DNA of 64,000 nt. Origin: Corallococcus sicarius. GTDB taxonomy: Bacteria; Myxococcota; Myxococcia; Myxococcales; Myxococcaceae. Shown here in pieces: positions 39,697 through 48,799 of the stretch. Position 1 is the stretch's first letter, and each line of letters begins with the position of its first letter. Location: contig NZ_RAWG01000003.1 of the NCBI RefSeq assembly GCF_003611735.1, forward strand, positions 20,958 through 84,957, written 5' to 3'. The notes below the pieces were generated by a model, which saw only the letters and a list, made by a program, of their open reading frames with translations, searched no databases and was not told the DNA's origin. The position numbers and the translations under genes were made by a program.

Positions 39697-41196
39697 TTGC
39701 CCGAGCGGCGCTTCGCCATCGCGGTCGGCAGCAACGTGGGCGCCCCGGGCCACGCGCGGCTTCGTTTTGCGGAGGCGGATGCCTCGCGCTTCGCGGATGC
39801 ACTGAAGGAACTCGGGGGCTTTCGCGCCGAGGACGTGCGCGTGCTGCATCAGCCCACCCGTGCGCAGCTCCTCGTGGAGGTGCGCGCGCTCGAACAACGC
39901 ATCGTCGAAGCGGCCCGCCGCTCCTCGCGGCGAAACCTGCTGCTCCTCTACTGGTCCGGCCACGCCACGGAGCAGGGCCTGGAGCTGGGGAGCGAGAGCG
40001 TCGCCTTCGCGGAGTTGAGGAAGCTGCTCGGGGCCTCGCGCGCGCACGTGCGACTGGCCTTCGTGGATGCGTGCAGGTCCGGAGGGCTCGTCACCTCGAA
40101 GGGGGCGAAGGCCCTTCCAGGCGGGTTCGAGCTCAACGTCACAAGTGACGAGTCCCCGGATGGGACCGCGATCCTCGCGTCCTCCGGCCCGGGGGAGAAC
40201 GCGCTTGAGAGCGCGGAGCTGCGCGGGAGCTTCTTCACGCACCACCTGACGGCCGGGCTTCGCGGCGCGGCGGACGCCGATGGAGACAGCCGCATCACGC
40301 TCCAGGAGGCCTATCGCTACGCCTATGCGAAGACCGTCTCCCATACGGCCGAGGTCTCCGGCGTCGCCCAGCGTCCCACGTACGCCCTGGACCTGAAAGG
40401 GAAGGGCGACCTCGTGCTCACCGAACTGCGCCGCGCGGATGCGCGTCTCGTCTTCGCCCCGGGGTCGGAGCCCGACAGGCGCTGGCTCGTCGTGCGCGAC
40501 GAGGGACTCGGCGAGGTGCTGGAGCTTCGTGAGGATCCCGTGAAGCCACGGCAGCTCGCGCTGCGTGCCGGAAGCTACCGGTTGATCCGCACGACCGCGA
40601 ACGATGTCCGGACCGGTGCCTTCGCGCTCACGCAAGGGGAGGAGCGGACCGCCACGACGGTCACGCTGACACAGCGTCCCTTCGCCGACCGCGGGGAGAA
40701 GGGCGACGCGCTCCGGGGCGAGGGCTTCGGACGGGAGCTGGAGCTCCTCGCAGCGGTCGGCCTCAACACGCCGCCACTTCGGGGCATGGGGCTTGCGCCC
40801 GCGCTGCTGCTGGGAGGCGACCTCGCGATGGGCACCTCCCAGACGCTGCGGATCCGCGCGAGATATCAGGACGGCCAGGGCCAGGATGCCGGGCTGCCCT
40901 ACGCGCTCCGGAGCCTCGGAGGGGATATCGCGTGGCTCTGGAGGCTTCCCGTCCGGGGACTCGAAGCCGGCGGACGGCTGGGCGCGGATGCGGTCCGGCA
41001 GTCGGTGGCGAGCACGTCGGCGGGGACGGCGTTCCGCGGGCGCGCGGGGGCGGTGCTCTCGTATGCGCTGCCCCTCGGGGGCCGGGTCTCCTGGTTCTCG
41101 GAAGCGGAGGCACAGGCCGCCTCGTTCCGGCTGAATGACCGCGTGGTCCTCCGGCCCGCGTTCGAAGCCGTCACTGGATTGGGCTTCCGACTCTGA
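39469..41196 (+). CDS. Exported caspase (C14) fused to a putative outer-membrane beta-barrel
   Basis: 575 aa. Three 19-residue copies of a signal-peptide-like start precede the probable true signal (MSRFALIAVLFVAASARAQ, ATG at 39640). Caspase domain about 80-310: His in LLYWSGHATEQG, Cys in LAFVDACRSGG, and an EF-hand-like loop DADGDSRITLQEAY that could bind calcium, as in metacaspases and orthocaspases. A beta-rich spacer follows (about 320-420). The last 150 residues have the alternating pattern and aromatic girdles of a beta-barrel (TLRIRARYQDGQGQDAG, RVSWFSEAEAQAASF) ending VTGLGFRL. Orthocaspases cleave after Arg or Lys; that specificity is inferred. Start overlaps the anti-sigma gene (ATGA); stop overlaps the next gene (TGATG). 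Confidence 0.88.
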   Translation: MSRLALNAVLFAASAAKRAMRRLALNAVLFAASAAKSAMSRLALGAVLFAASAAKSAMSRFALIAVLFVAASARAQLPERRFAIAVGSNVGAPGHARLRFAEADASRFADALKELGGFRAEDVRVLHQPTRAQLLVEVRALEQRIVEAARRSSRRNLLLLYWSGHATEQGLELGSESVAFAELRKLLGASRAHVRLAFVDACRSGGLVTSKGAKALPGGFELNVTSDESPDGTAILASSGPGENALESAELRGSFFTHHLTAGLRGAADADGDSRITLQEAYRYAYAKTVSHTAEVSGVAQRPTYALDLKGKGDLVLTELRRADARLVFAPGSEPDRRWLVVRDEGLGEVLELREDPVKPRQLALRAGSYRLIRTTANDVRTGAFALTQGEERTATTVTLTQRPFADRGEKGDALRGEGFGRELELLAAVGLNTPPLRGMGLAPALLLGGDLAMGTSQTLRIRARYQDGQGQDAGLPYALRSLGGDIAWLWRLPVRGLEAGGRLGADAVRQSVASTSAGTAFRGRAGAVLSYALPLGGRVSWFSEAEAQAASFRLNDRVVLRPAFEAVTGLGFRL

Positions 41197-42476
41197 TGCG
41201 TGACCTCCTCCTCGTCGCGGCCCTGGGCCTGCTCGCGTGCGCGTGTGGTGAAGGCCTCTTCGATGCACGCGGGCGGCCCGACGTTCGCGTCATCGGGCGT
41301 GAAGGCGGCACCGTCACCTCGCGCGATGGCCGTGTCCGGGTGACCCTTCCGCCGGGTGCGCTCGATGGCGAGGAGACGGTCTCGCTCCGGGAGCTGGGGG
41401 TGCAGGGCTGGTCGGTGGGAGTGACCTATGCCCTGGAGCCTTCCGCACGGACGCTCGCCGTCCCCGCGCAGGTGGAGATGCGCGCCGAGTCGGCGCCGGG
41501 CTACCGGGGCCCTGCCTCCCTTGTCCGCGTGACGGGGGATGGCCGACCGGCCCCGATGGCCGGCTCCTGGAGTGAAGGGACACGGAGCTTCGGCCAGCTC
41601 TCCGCGCTCGAAGACCTCGGGCTCGCGCAGCCCCTGTGCTCCGAACCCATCGAATGCGCGGATGGCTTCCGGTGCGAGGACGGCGTGTGCAAGACCTGTC
41701 CCGCCAACGTCTCCTGCCGCGCCAACCCGGACCTCCCCGGCCCGCTGAACACCGGGGTCCCCGCGGGCGCGTCCCTGATCCGGCACGAGGGGGACGTGGT
41801 GCTGGACACGCCGGGGGCCGTGCTCGAGGACCGCGACATCCACGGTCGGCTGATCATCCGCGCGAACAACGTCACCGTGCGCCGGTGCGTGGTGCACGCG
41901 CCGGTGCCCCGCGAGATTGGCGGCATCATCAGCGTGACGGGCGCGACGGGCGTCGTGTTGGAGGACCTCGAGGTCTTCGCGGAGGAGTCCTCGACGCTCC
42001 AGTGGGGCGTGATGGGCGGAGGCTTCACCGCGCGCCGGCTCGACGTGCACGGGGTGGTGGTCGGGATGAGCCTCAAGTCCGGCGCGCGGGTGGAGGCCTC
42101 GTGGGTCCACGCGCTCGACCCGGTGGGCGCCCAGTACGGCATCAGCGTCTTCGATGGGCGCGACATCGGCATCTATGACAGCAACGTGCACGGTCCGGGG
42201 GAGGACGTCGGCGCGGCGGTCTTCGTGAACCAGCAGGTCGGACCGGCGCGCGATGTGAGGATTGAGCGCAACCGGCTCGACCGTGGCAGCTGCATCGTGA
42301 ACCTGGGACACGCGGGCGGCGCGAGCCTTCCGGGCATGGTGGTGCGCAACAACGTCTTCGGCGCCCGGACGTTCTACGACTGCGCCGTGCTCGTGAGCAC
42401 CCAGACGCAGCTGTCCGCCGCGGGCAACGTCTGGGAGGCCACGGGCGTGGAGGTCCCCATCGAGCGACACGATTGA
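41196..42476 (+). CDS. Right-handed beta-helix lipoprotein
   Basis: 426 aa. ATG at 41196 shares its A with the caspase stop (TGATG). MRDLLLVAALGLLACAC gives a lipoprotein signal with Cys at 15 or 17. Residues 30-140 contain a ZU5-like beta domain (VRVIGREGGTVTSRDGRVRV, LPPGALDGEETVSL). A short Cys cluster follows (CSEPIECADGFRCEDGVC), then a parallel beta-helix about 205-420 with recurrent V.(I/V)R.NRV-type rungs (RANNVTVRRCVVHA, GVVLEDLEVFAEES, DVRIERNRLDRG). Beta-helices bind or cleave polysaccharide; no pectate-lyase catalytic set is obvious. Fourth gene of the sigma operon, so a probable envelope effector. Confidence 0.85.
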   Translation: MRDLLLVAALGLLACACGEGLFDARGRPDVRVIGREGGTVTSRDGRVRVTLPPGALDGEETVSLRELGVQGWSVGVTYALEPSARTLAVPAQVEMRAESAPGYRGPASLVRVTGDGRPAPMAGSWSEGTRSFGQLSALEDLGLAQPLCSEPIECADGFRCEDGVCKTCPANVSCRANPDLPGPLNTGVPAGASLIRHEGDVVLDTPGAVLEDRDIHGRLIIRANNVTVRRCVVHAPVPREIGGIISVTGATGVVLEDLEVFAEESSTLQWGVMGGGFTARRLDVHGVVVGMSLKSGARVEASWVHALDPVGAQYGISVFDGRDIGIYDSNVHGPGEDVGAAVFVNQQVGPARDVRIERNRLDRGSCIVNLGHAGGASLPGMVVRNNVFGARTFYDCAVLVSTQTQLSAAGNVWEATGVEVPIERHD

Positions 42477-42503
42477 GACCTCCGGGAGGCCCTGGGGCGT
42501 TCG

Positions 42504-44189
42504 CTAGTTCGAGGGAGGGAGGACCGTTCCGTCCACCCAGGTGTTGTTGGACCAGACGTTCCCCGGCTCCGAGGTGTCGAAGCTGGTGATGGCCCCGTAG
42601 TAGCCACAGCGCCCGCTCGAACCGCGACCGAAGACGTTGCCGATGAAGCGGATGTTGTTCGTCGCGCCCGAGTACGGCTTGCCCTGCGACGACCCGCCGT
42701 AGGCGCAGAAGCCTCCCGTGGTGCCGGGGAAGTAGTTGTTCTCCACCAGGTTGTTCTCCACCGGGGCGAAGTCGCCGTAGCCCGTGAGCGCGGCCGAGCA
42801 GCCCGCGTCGGGAGGCACGTCCGGCGCGTCGCAGGTGATGGTGTTGTGGCGGAGGGTGACGTTGCGGCCCATGCGGATGCCGGACTCGTGCGCGGTCCCC
42901 GTCTCGTCCGTCATCTGGCCGTGGACGTAGGAGTCGCGGATCTCGCAGTCGTGCCAGCAGTGCATGGAGCGATTGCCGCCCTGCACGTGCACGCGGATGG
43001 CGGTGAAGTTCACGGCCCCCACACCCGTGACGATGCGGTCACCCGCGTCGACGTGGGAGTCGGTGATCGTGAAGGAGAAGCCGGTGGAGCTCTCGTCGGT
43101 GGCGACGCTGCCGTTGATCTTCGAGTTGCGGATCACGACGCCCGCTGCGCGGATGTTGAGGTCGCAGTTCACCGTCTTGGAGTCGATGACGGTGTTGGCC
43201 ACGGTGAGGGTGCACGGGCCGGTGTAGGCCGTGAGCTGCGTTCCCGCCGGCACGCCCGTCGTGCTCGCGGTCGGAAAGCCACCGGCCGGCGGATTGGAGT
43301 TCGTCGTCGCCGTGACGGTGTTCGAGTTGGCGCTGACGTTGCCGGCGGCATCGCGCGCCTTCACCAGGTAGCTGTAGGCCGTGGCCGCCGCGAGGCCGGA
43401 GTCCGCGTAGGTGCGGCTCGCCGTGGAGGCGATCTTCACGCCATTGCGGAAGACGTCGTAGGCCGCGACGCCCACGTTGTCCGTGGAGGCGTTCCAGCCC
43501 AGGTTGATGGCGCTCGCGGACGCCGCGGACGCGACGAGTCCCGAGGGTGCGGTCGGCGCCTGGGTGTCCGCCGGGGGCTCGGTGCCGTCCGGCAGGAAGA
43601 CCACATCCACGGCGTAGTCGGTGTTCTGGAAGCCCTGCGTCGGAAAGCCGCCGCCGTAGCGGTAGACGCCATTCACTCCGTCCACACCCGACGCGAGTCC
43701 CTGGATGGGGCCGCGTGACTTCTCCGCGTTGAAGCCGCCCACGGTCGCGCCATACCGCCCGGCCGAGGCGTAGTACGACACGACGTAGGTCGTCCCCGCG
43801 CTGACGTTGATGGGGGATGCGAAGCGCACCGTCTGCCAACCCGTCGTCGTCTCGCTCGTGGAGGTCGCCTCCGCGAGCTTCGCGCCCGTCCGGTTCCACA
43901 GGCTCACGCGGTGCGGGCCGACATTCTGGGCGCCGCCCTTGAAGAAGCGCACGCCGCGGGCGGTGCCCGGGACGGACACACGGAACTTCATTCCCAGCTC
44001 CACCGCGCCGGTATCGCTGTCCATCGCGATGGTGGGACGGGCGGAGTCGAGGAACAGCGAGACCTCGCCCGGCTCAAGTGCCTGCTGCTCACCGGCGAGT
44101 GCGTCCGGGCCCGCGACTTCATCCGCGGGGCCCGTGGAACATGCGGACAGGACAACGAACAGGACCGCGCCAAGACTCCGAATTCTCAT
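42504..44189 (-). CDS. DUF4082-FN3-beta-helix lipoprotein
   Basis: 561 aa. GGAGG precedes the ATG at 44189; MRIRSLGAVLFVVLSAC leads to a lipobox Cys at 17. DUF4082 at about 45-195 (GAVELGMKFRVSVPGTARGV, GTTYVVSYYASAGRYGA), FN3 about 210-295 (APTAPSGLVASAASASAINL, YSYLVKARDAAGNVSANSN), then a parallel beta-helix about 310-555 (NTVIDSKTVNCDLNIRAAGV, NVTLRHNTITCDAPDVPPDA). It shares DUF4082 with the gene at 32599 and the beta-helix plan with the convergent neighbour at 41196. A surface polysaccharide-binding or modifying protein is the likely role. Confidence 0.88.
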   Translation of the reverse strand: MRIRSLGAVLFVVLSACSTGPADEVAGPDALAGEQQALEPGEVSLFLDSARPTIAMDSDTGAVELGMKFRVSVPGTARGVRFFKGGAQNVGPHRVSLWNRTGAKLAEATSTSETTTGWQTVRFASPINVSAGTTYVVSYYASAGRYGATVGGFNAEKSRGPIQGLASGVDGVNGVYRYGGGFPTQGFQNTDYAVDVVFLPDGTEPPADTQAPTAPSGLVASAASASAINLGWNASTDNVGVAAYDVFRNGVKIASTASRTYADSGLAAATAYSYLVKARDAAGNVSANSNTVTATTNSNPPAGGFPTASTTGVPAGTQLTAYTGPCTLTVANTVIDSKTVNCDLNIRAAGVVIRNSKINGSVATDESSTGFSFTITDSHVDAGDRIVTGVGAVNFTAIRVHVQGGNRSMHCWHDCEIRDSYVHGQMTDETGTAHESGIRMGRNVTLRHNTITCDAPDVPPDAGCSAALTGYGDFAPVENNLVENNYFPGTTGGFCAYGGSSQGKPYSGATNNIRFIGNVFGRGSSGRCGYYGAITSFDTSEPGNVWSNNTWVDGTVLPPSN

Positions 44190-44200
44190 GGGGACTTCCT

Positions 44201-44219
44201 CCGAAAGGATTTCTTTCGG
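44201..44219 (-). promoter_or_regulatory. 5'-leader hairpin abutting the ribosome binding site
   Basis: CCGAAAG (44201-44207) and CTTTCGG (44213-44219) form a 7-bp stem with a five-base loop. On the minus-strand transcript the 3' arm runs directly into the GGAGG of the lipoprotein gene, so folding would partly hide the ribosome binding site. Confidence 0.4.
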
Positions 44220-44310
44220 GCGGCTAATGCGCGAGCCGCGATTCGTGGGAACCCGCTGTGAAGAAAGTCGGCGGATTGACGCGCCGACATCCGGGGCGCT
44301 AGGCCGGGGG

Positions 44311-45441
44311 ATGGGCCTCTTCCTCTTCCTTGCGGTCTCAGTCGTCGTGTCGGCGCCGGACGCGGGCGCAACAGCCGGAGCCGAGGCTCGCGCCGCGGTG
44401 GCCTCGTGCACGCTGCCTTCCTTGCTGGGGGAAGCTTCTGGGACGACGGCGGAGCTCGTGGAGACCCCAGCAGGCCATGCCGTCCGGCTCCGCGAGGCGA
44501 ATGGTCCCTCGGGCTCCGGCCAGTACGTGACGCAGCGGCTGTGGCTCATCCTTCCGAAGACGTGTCGGACCGTGGCCCTCCAGATGGAGTGCGCGGGAGG
44601 CAACCCGGCTTGCTCGGCCATGTTCATCCACCGTCCGGGCCAGCCCCCCACGAACCCGGAGCGCGAGCTGTTGCTGTCCTGGCTGGGCGGGGCCCGACGC
44701 GATTCGAAGAAGCCCGAGCATCAGTCCGCCATCGCTCCGGCACTCCAGCCCCTTCCACCCATGAGGGAAGAGGACACCGACGAAGAGCCCCCCGCGCGCT
44801 CCCGGGGGGCGAAGGCGCTTCCTGGCGCCTTCAACGTGCGGGCCGTGACGCAGCCGCCTCCGCGATGGTCGCGGGGGCTCCCCGTGGCGCAATCCCTGTC
44901 ATGGGCCGACTCGAACATCTTCGCCGAGGAGGAGGACGCCTCCATCAACGCGCCGAAGGGATTCGTGACCTCCGGCCGTTTCCTTTCCGTCCACCGGGGC
45001 GACTGCTGTGTCCGTGAGGACGCGGTGCGGGAGGTCGGCGCCCAACGACTCCGTTTCTTCTCCAGTCCCAGCCGTCCCACCCAGAAGGAGACGTACGTGG
45101 TGCTGGAGCAGCCGAAGCGCCACCGCTCGGCGTGGCTCGCGGCGTCCGGGAGCGGCCTGGAGTTGCTGGGGATGCACCGGGGCCGGGCCTGGCTGAAGGT
45201 GCCCGTCTTCATGGACCCGGGCTTCTCGCTGGTGGCCATCGACGTGGAGTCGGGGGCCGCGTGGCATCTGGGCCTGGACCGCACGGCCACGTTCGACCCG
45301 GATGCGTACCTGCCGCGCGAGGTGACGCAGGAGGGCGTGCTGCTCGAGTCCACCGAGGGGGAGGAGGACGGCTCCGGGAAGACGGTGCCCTGGGCGCTGC
45401 TGGAGCGTGCCCTGCGCGACGCCCGCCCTCCCGCGAAGTGA
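44311..45441 (+). CDS. Hypothetical exported protein
   Basis: 376 aa. ATG at 44311 opens a short signal peptide (MGLFLFLAVSVVVSAPDAGA). The next 110 residues look like a beta-sandwich with four Cys (SCTLPSLLGE, KTCRTVALQMECAGGNPAC). A charged Pro-rich linker (REEDTDEEPPARSRGAKALP) follows, then a second domain to the end containing a CC pair (HRGDCCVREDAVRE). No family recognised. It is divergent from the lipoprotein gene 121 bp away and is followed after 49 bp by another exported protein of unknown function on the same strand; they may be one transcript. Confidence 0.75.
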   Translation: MGLFLFLAVSVVVSAPDAGATAGAEARAAVASCTLPSLLGEASGTTAELVETPAGHAVRLREANGPSGSGQYVTQRLWLILPKTCRTVALQMECAGGNPACSAMFIHRPGQPPTNPERELLLSWLGGARRDSKKPEHQSAIAPALQPLPPMREEDTDEEPPARSRGAKALPGAFNVRAVTQPPPRWSRGLPVAQSLSWADSNIFAEEEDASINAPKGFVTSGRFLSVHRGDCCVREDAVREVGAQRLRFFSSPSRPTQKETYVVLEQPKRHRSAWLAASGSGLELLGMHRGRAWLKVPVFMDPGFSLVAIDVESGAAWHLGLDRTATFDPDAYLPREVTQEGVLLESTEGEEDGSGKTVPWALLERALRDARPPAK

Positions 45442-45490
45442 TGCACGTCGCACGGCGGTCCACACGGCATTCCAGAAGTGAGCGACCCCC

Positions 45491-47173
45491 ATGTTCCTCG
45501 CCTTCCTCACCGCGCTCCTGACCCAGGCTCCCGTCACCCTGCCGCAGCTCACCGGGCAGCACTGCAGCAGCTCCGGCTGGTGCGCGGTGCTACCCGCGCC
45601 CCTGTACCCCGGGCTGGTGGCCGCGCGGGGTGACACCCTCGTCACCCACGGGGTCCGCTCCGGCGTGGTGATGCTCTCGCGCGCGGGTGCATGGCGGGAC
45701 ACGTTGGACACGGGCCTGGGGCCGCTGCGGCGCTTGACGCTGGCCGATGCGCCGGGAGGCGCGCTGTGGCTCTTCGCGTGTGACCGCGTGCGGTGTGTCC
45801 GCGCGAAGGTGGACGACCGCATCGGGGCGCTGGCGCTCGTCCCGGACAACGAGCTGCCCGCGACGCCTCCCGAACCCGAGGTGCGGGAGCCCCGGCCCGG
45901 TGTGCGGTTCTTCCTGGAGAAGGAGCATCTCGTCGTCGAGTCGGGAGGTCAGCGACGGACGCCTCCCTCCGTGAAGGGGACGCAGTTCGCGAAGGAGCTC
46001 GATGTGCTGTTCGGAGGCGGGCCCGGTGAGCCCCTGTGGCTCTACCGTGCCTATGAGACCGCGCGCCTCACCGTGACGCGGGAGCACCCGCTCGGGAAGC
46101 TGGAGCGCTTCTTCCTGGCGCAGTGCACGCATGAGGTCACCCTGCTGGGATCGCCGGAGCGGCCCGTTGCCCTCTGCAACGAGATGGGCACGCACTCCCT
46201 CCACCGCTTCGACGGCGAGCGCTGGCAGGCGCTCACGACGGAGCTGGATTGGGCCAGCCCGGACCTGGGCTTCGTGCACGTGGGCGGCGGCTGCGCTCCC
46301 TGCTTCCTGAGCGGCAGTCGGATGCTCTGGCGCACGCAAGGTGGCTCATGGCGGACCGTGGCCCTGCCAGCGCTGCCGCCCGTCGCCCCGGAGGGCCACC
46401 ACCGCCCGGACCGCGCGAGCATCGACGCGAGGGGGCTGCCGGGGGTCGTCAGCCAGTACGGCACCTTCCGTCACGACGGCGCACGCTGGCGCCGGGTAGG
46501 AGGGCCGTCGGAGACGGATCAGTTCATGGAAGCGCGCCTCGCGCCCCGTGAGCAGTGCAATGCCACCGGCTGCCTCCGCGGGAGCGAAATGCAGTGGCGC
46601 CCGGATGGCAAGACCTGGCAGCCGCTGCAACTGCCCTTGGCCGGACCCGGGACGGAGCTGGCCCTGGCGCAGGCGGAGGACAAGGACTTCATCATGTATG
46701 GGCAACGCGACGACGCGGATTGCGCCGCCGCACTCGAAGGGGGCGAGTTCGTGTTCGCCTTCAATGCCCTGCTGCTCCGGGGCACGCCCGAAAAGGGCTG
46801 GCGCACGGAGCGGCTCCCGATGGGCTACGCCTGTCACTTCACGGAAGGCCCCGAGGGGCTCTACCTCTGGAACCCCTTCCTGAAGACGCTGATGTTCCAG
46901 CGCAAGGACGCGGCGCCCACGCCCGTCCCGGAGGAGACCTGGGCCACGGTGTCCGGTGTGAAGGCCGGGGATGTGCTGCGCGTGAGGGAGGTGCCGGACT
47001 GGCGCTCCCTGGAAGTGGCCGCGCTGGCACCCGGGACCCGGTGCGTCCGCGAGCTGCGCCGGCGCACGGTGACCCGGGAGACCTGGGCCGAAGTGCTGAC
47101 CGTGGAGGGCAAGCGGGGCTGGGTGAACTGGCGCTTCCTTGCCCGGGCCCAGGGGCCGTGCTCGCCCCCTTGA
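45491..47173 (+). CDS. Hypothetical exported protein with C-terminal SH3-like segment
   Basis: 560 aa. MFLAFLTALLTQAPVTL is a short signal peptide. The body is rich in W and G repeats (GTHSLHRFDGERWQALTTEL, GTFRHDGARWRRVGG, SEMQWRPDGKTWQPLQL) spaced like blades of a beta-propeller. The last 65 residues (VKAGDVLRVREVPDWRSLEV, GKRGWVNWRFLARAQG) look like a bacterial SH3 domain, which binds peptidoglycan peptides or cell-wall ligands. Several Cys pairs point to oxidative folding. Function unknown. ATG at 45491 follows a modest purine stretch. Confidence 0.75.
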   Translation: MFLAFLTALLTQAPVTLPQLTGQHCSSSGWCAVLPAPLYPGLVAARGDTLVTHGVRSGVVMLSRAGAWRDTLDTGLGPLRRLTLADAPGGALWLFACDRVRCVRAKVDDRIGALALVPDNELPATPPEPEVREPRPGVRFFLEKEHLVVESGGQRRTPPSVKGTQFAKELDVLFGGGPGEPLWLYRAYETARLTVTREHPLGKLERFFLAQCTHEVTLLGSPERPVALCNEMGTHSLHRFDGERWQALTTELDWASPDLGFVHVGGGCAPCFLSGSRMLWRTQGGSWRTVALPALPPVAPEGHHRPDRASIDARGLPGVVSQYGTFRHDGARWRRVGGPSETDQFMEARLAPREQCNATGCLRGSEMQWRPDGKTWQPLQLPLAGPGTELALAQAEDKDFIMYGQRDDADCAAALEGGEFVFAFNALLLRGTPEKGWRTERLPMGYACHFTEGPEGLYLWNPFLKTLMFQRKDAAPTPVPEETWATVSGVKAGDVLRVREVPDWRSLEVAALAPGTRCVRELRRRTVTRETWAEVLTVEGKRGWVNWRFLARAQGPCSPP

Positions 47174-47302
47174 GATGAAGTCGACGCGTGCGAGGAGGCT
47201 TCCTCCCGCCTCCCCGTGCCTGGAGGCCCTGCGTGGGGCCAGCACCGTGCGCATTCGTTGGGTCAGGCGCCGTGTCGCTGCCTTCTCACAGGAGGAAACC
47301 CC

Positions 47303-48745
47303 GTGACTCTCGAAACCCACCGCGTGCCGCCGCAATCGGGCGCAGGTCTGCCACCGGACAGCGTGGAACACTTCCGGGCACAGTTGAGGGGCCCACTCCT
47401 CCGGCCAGGGGACGCTGACTACGAGCAGGCGTGCCAGCTGTACAACGCGATGATCCACAAGCGTCCGGCCATGGTGGCCCGCTGCGCCGACGTGGCGGAC
47501 GTCATCGCCTCCGTGAACTTCGCCCGCGAGCAGGGGCTCGCCCTGGCCGTGCGCGGCGGCGGACACAGCGGCGCCGGCCTGGGCCTGGTCGACGACGGGC
47601 TGGTGATCGACCTGTCGCACCTGCGCGACGTGCGGGTGGACCCCGAGGCGCGCACGGTGCGGGTCGCGGGGGGCTGCGTCTGGGGGGACGTGGACCACGC
47701 CACGCACGCCTTCGGACTCGCCGTGCCGTCGGGGATCATCTCCACCACGGGCGTGGGCGGCCTCACGCTGGGCGGCGGCACGGGCCACCTCACGCGCCGC
47801 TTTGGCCTCACCATCGACAACCTGCTCGCCGTGGACGTGGTGCTCGCGGACGGACGCCTCGTCACCGCCAGCGCGGAGCGACACACGGACCTGTTCTGGG
47901 CGGTGCGCGGTGGAGGCGGCAACTTCGGCGTCGTGACGTCGTTCCTCTTCCGGGCCCACCCGGTGGGCATCGTGGTGGGAGGCCCCACGCTCTGGCCCCT
48001 GGACCGCGCGGCGGAGGTGATGCGTTGGTACCGCGAGTTCCTGCCGGCCGCGCCCGAGGACCTCAACGGCTTCTTCGCCTTCATGACCGTGCCGCCCGCG
48101 CCTCCGTTCCCCGAGTCCCTGCACCTGCAGAAGATGTGCGGCGTGGTGTGGTGCTACACCGGGGCCCCCGCGCGCGCGGATGCGCTGTTCGCGCCCGTGA
48201 AAGCGCTCAAGCCCGCCCTGCACGGCGTGCAGCCCATGCCCTACCCCATGCTGCAGGCGGCCTTCGACGGGCTCTATCCGCCCGGGCTGCAGTGGTACTG
48301 GCGCGCGGACTTCGTGCGCGAGCTGAGCGACGAGGCCATCGCGCGCCACGTGGAGTTCGCCGAGCGGCTGCCGACGATGCACTCCACGATGCACCTCTAC
48401 CCCGTGGATGGGGCGGCGCATCGGGTGGGCCCGCATGACACGGCCTTCCGCTTCCGCGACGCACGCTGGTCCCAGGTCATGGTCGGCGTGGACCCCTCGC
48501 CGGAGCGGGCGGCGGACATCACCGCCTGGGCGAAGGACTACTGGGACGCGGTGCACCCGTACTCCGCGGGCGGCGCCTACGTGAACTTCATGATGGACGA
48601 GGGCCAGGACCGCGTGCGTGCGACCTACGGCGACAACTACGCGCGGCTGTTGGCGGTGAAGAACCGCTACGACCCCACCAACCTCTTCAGCGTGAACCAG
48701 AACATCCAGCCGGACCCGGTGCCGCCCCCACACGTCGCGCATTGA
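47303..48745 (+). CDS. FAD-linked oxidase of the berberine-bridge (BBE) type
   Basis: 480 aa. GTG at 47303 has an excellent AGGAGGAA; the longer frame upstream is non-coding in character. FAD-binding PCMH domain about 35-215: RGGGHSGAGLGLVDDG with the His expected to bond FAD, then GLTLGGGTGHLTRRFGLTID and VRGGGGNFGVVTSFLF. The substrate domain ends with the BBE tail (YFGDNYARL-like YGDNYARLLAVKNRYDPTNL, FSVNQNIQP). Such enzymes oxidise alcohols, sugars or alkaloid-like amines with oxygen. A Cys for bicovalent flavin attachment may be one of those in LQKMCGVVWCYTG. It lies 54 bp before the amidohydrolase gene on the same strand. Confidence 0.92.
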   Translation: MTLETHRVPPQSGAGLPPDSVEHFRAQLRGPLLRPGDADYEQACQLYNAMIHKRPAMVARCADVADVIASVNFAREQGLALAVRGGGHSGAGLGLVDDGLVIDLSHLRDVRVDPEARTVRVAGGCVWGDVDHATHAFGLAVPSGIISTTGVGGLTLGGGTGHLTRRFGLTIDNLLAVDVVLADGRLVTASAERHTDLFWAVRGGGGNFGVVTSFLFRAHPVGIVVGGPTLWPLDRAAEVMRWYREFLPAAPEDLNGFFAFMTVPPAPPFPESLHLQKMCGVVWCYTGAPARADALFAPVKALKPALHGVQPMPYPMLQAAFDGLYPPGLQWYWRADFVRELSDEAIARHVEFAERLPTMHSTMHLYPVDGAAHRVGPHDTAFRFRDARWSQVMVGVDPSPERAADITAWAKDYWDAVHPYSAGGAYVNFMMDEGQDRVRATYGDNYARLLAVKNRYDPTNLFSVNQNIQPDPVPPPHVAH

Positions 48746-48799
48746 GGAGGGACGGGCGGTTGCTTGACTCAGGGGCAGGGTGGGCGGCAAGTGGCTCCC

